From Cristatella mucedo (taxonomy: Eukaryota; Bryozoa; Phylactolaemata; Cristatellidae): 64,000 nt of DNA. The translations under genes were made by a program, and so were the position numbers. Each line of letters starts with the position of its first letter. The first letter of the stretch is position 1. Under the pieces are notes generated by a model, which worked only from the letters and a program-made list of their open reading frames with translations, made no database searches and was not told the DNA's origin. Of this stretch, positions 63,079-64,000 are shown one piece after another. Location of the stretch: NCBI GenBank assembly GCA_009760855.2, contig WPIO01000102.1, positions 188,001 through 252,000 on the forward strand. Reading direction: 5' to 3'.

Positions 63079-64000
63079 CTAGACTATTTTTGGCAAACGC
63101 AAGATGCTGGGACAGATGCCAAAAAACAAAACCAGGGCACAAATTATCAATAAACCTATATATTCTGCCAATCGCACATCTTGCATGAGGTGATTTTTGT
63201 GACTGGCTACGGCAGATCCAAAAATAACTTTTTTGTTTAACATTAACATATAAATCGCCCCCCATAAAGCACCAGAAGCCAACATAGAAGCCGCTATTTT
63301 GCTGGAGCCAAATCTTCCACCCTGAAAAACCCCACATGAAGATAAAAACTCACCTACAAAACCTGCAGTACCTGGCAAACCTATGCTTGAGAGAGACAAA
63401 AACACAAAAAAACTAGAGTAAATTGGCATTAAATCTGCCAAACCACCATAACTATCTATCATTCTTGTGTGAGCTCTGTTATAGATAACTCCAACGCAAA
63501 AAAACAACCCAGCAGATATAAGACCGTGACTTAACATCTGAAATATAGCACCATCGATACCCATTTGCGAAAGACTAAAAATTCCCGCCAAAACGTATCC
63601 CATATGCGCAACAGAAGAATAGGCGATGGTTTTTTTAATATCGCTCTGATACCAAGCAACAAAAGATCCATATACAACCGCCAAGCCACCAACAATCATT
63701 AAATAGTAAGAGTATTTTGCAGCCAAAACTCCAAAAAGTGGCAAGATTATTTTTATAATACCATAGCCTCCCATCTTAATAACCACTCCAGCTAAAATAA
63801 TTGAACCAGCAGTCGGAGCCTCCACGTGAGCCAATGGAAGCCAGCTGTGAAAGGGCGGAACTGGAAGTTTTATTACAAAAGCCAAGAGCAAAAACCAAAA
63901 TATATAGTCCAAATTATTAAGCTTATCAAGCAATTCCGCATTTGAGGCTAATTCTGAAATGCTTGTTAGGCCGGTATTATTTATAATGACAATTATGGCC
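63079..64000 (-). CDS. nuoM: NADH-quinone oxidoreductase subunit M, C-terminal part (runs off right edge)
   Basis: The frame is open from 63999 at the window edge to the stop at 63079; the 284-codon part from a TTG at 63933 is not the true start. FVIKLPVPPFHSWLPLAHVEAPTAGS carries the key Lys and the NuoM-specific WLPxAHVEAPTAGS motif, followed by LAGVVIKMGGYG, IAYSSVAHMGYVLAG and MLSHGLISAGLFF with the channel Lys/His residues. NuoM forms one of the proton pumps of complex I. nuoN, usually next, is replaced by ybeY one base on. Confidence 0.93.
   Translation of the reverse strand, partial: AIIVIINNTGLTSISELASNAELLDKLNNLDYIFWFLLLAFVIKLPVPPFHSWLPLAHVEAPTAGSIILAGVVIKMGGYGIIKIILPLFGVLAAKYSYYLMIVGGLAVVYGSFVAWYQSDIKKTIAYSSVAHMGYVLAGIFSLSQMGIDGAIFQMLSHGLISAGLFFCVGVIYNRAHTRMIDSYGGLADLMPIYSSFFVFLSLSSIGLPGTAGFVGEFLSSCGVFQGGRFGSSKIAASMLASGALWGAIYMLMLNKKVIFGSAVASHKNHLMQDVRLAEYIGLLIICALVLFFGICPSILRLPKIV

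Noticed and set aside
1-64000. CRISPR arrays, prophage or insertion sequences
   Set aside because: No regular spaced repeats, cas genes, transposase, integrase or phage structural genes were seen.

Overview
The window is AT-rich bacterial DNA from what looks like a reduced, host-associated alphaproteobacterium, most likely of the Rickettsiales or a similar intracellular lineage. The case rests on gene content: scattered P-type type IV secretion genes (a virB2-like pilin alone, and a virB8-virB9 pair), a DUF2610 protein, a Tim44-like protein, an ELM1-family protein, a Rieske subunit, an ATT-started infC, and long gene-poor intergenic stretches holding recognisable gene debris. I see no insertion sequence, prophage or CRISPR array. 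The species cannot be named from this sequence.

Layout. 0-8 kb: the 5' part of fabH (cut by the left edge), rpsU, a DMT transporter, an aspartate aminotransferase, a PBP5-like protein without catalytic motifs, a Tim44-like protein, mltA and a methyltransferase-like protein. 8-12 kb: an incomplete biotin set (bioC, bioF, bioB), then a broken ABC-protein remnant. 12-20 kb: znuC, an AGCS symporter, infC, guaA with a decayed partial copy beside it, a CBS-less guaB and an outer-membrane protein. 20-27 kb: parA-parB between two gene-free AT-rich stretches, murA, a second PBP5-like protein and a virB2-like gene with a cysteine-rich insert. 27-31 kb: recN and an M23 peptidase. 30.8-41.3 kb: a long minus-strand ribosomal cluster from rplC to rplQ including rpoA; rpsJ, rpmC, rplX, rpmD, secY, adk and rpmJ are missing from their usual places. 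41-50 kb: an MrpD-like antiporter subunit, a stand-alone 5'-3' exonuclease, an unknown membrane protein, petA-dnaB, a decayed ComM-like fragment, and rsmG, whose 3' end is duplicated in inverted orientation. 50-53.5 kb: virB8-virB9-dnaG as one tight transcription unit, and tRNA-Ala(GGC). 54-59 kb: two membrane proteins and a probable secG-lolA-MBL-fumC operon, in which the fumarase carries an in-frame ankyrin-like N-terminus. 59-64 kb: ftsL-like, DUF2610 and ELM1-family genes, rsfS with a long charged N-terminus, ybeY, and nuoM running off the right edge.

Together the genes describe an aerobic cell (complex I, Rieske protein, fumarase) with peptidoglycan turnover (MurA, MltA, M23), an outer membrane (LolA, a barrel protein), guanine nucleotide synthesis from IMP, part of a biotin pathway and a type IV secretion system aimed at a host. 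The features most worth a second look are the ankyrin-fumarase fusion, the virB2-like pilin with a regular cysteine array, the 87/89-identical inverted repeat that could swap the rsmG C-terminus, the two PBP5-like proteins with eroded active sites, and the ribosomal cluster with clean gene losses. All identifications are from reading motifs by eye; no database search was run.
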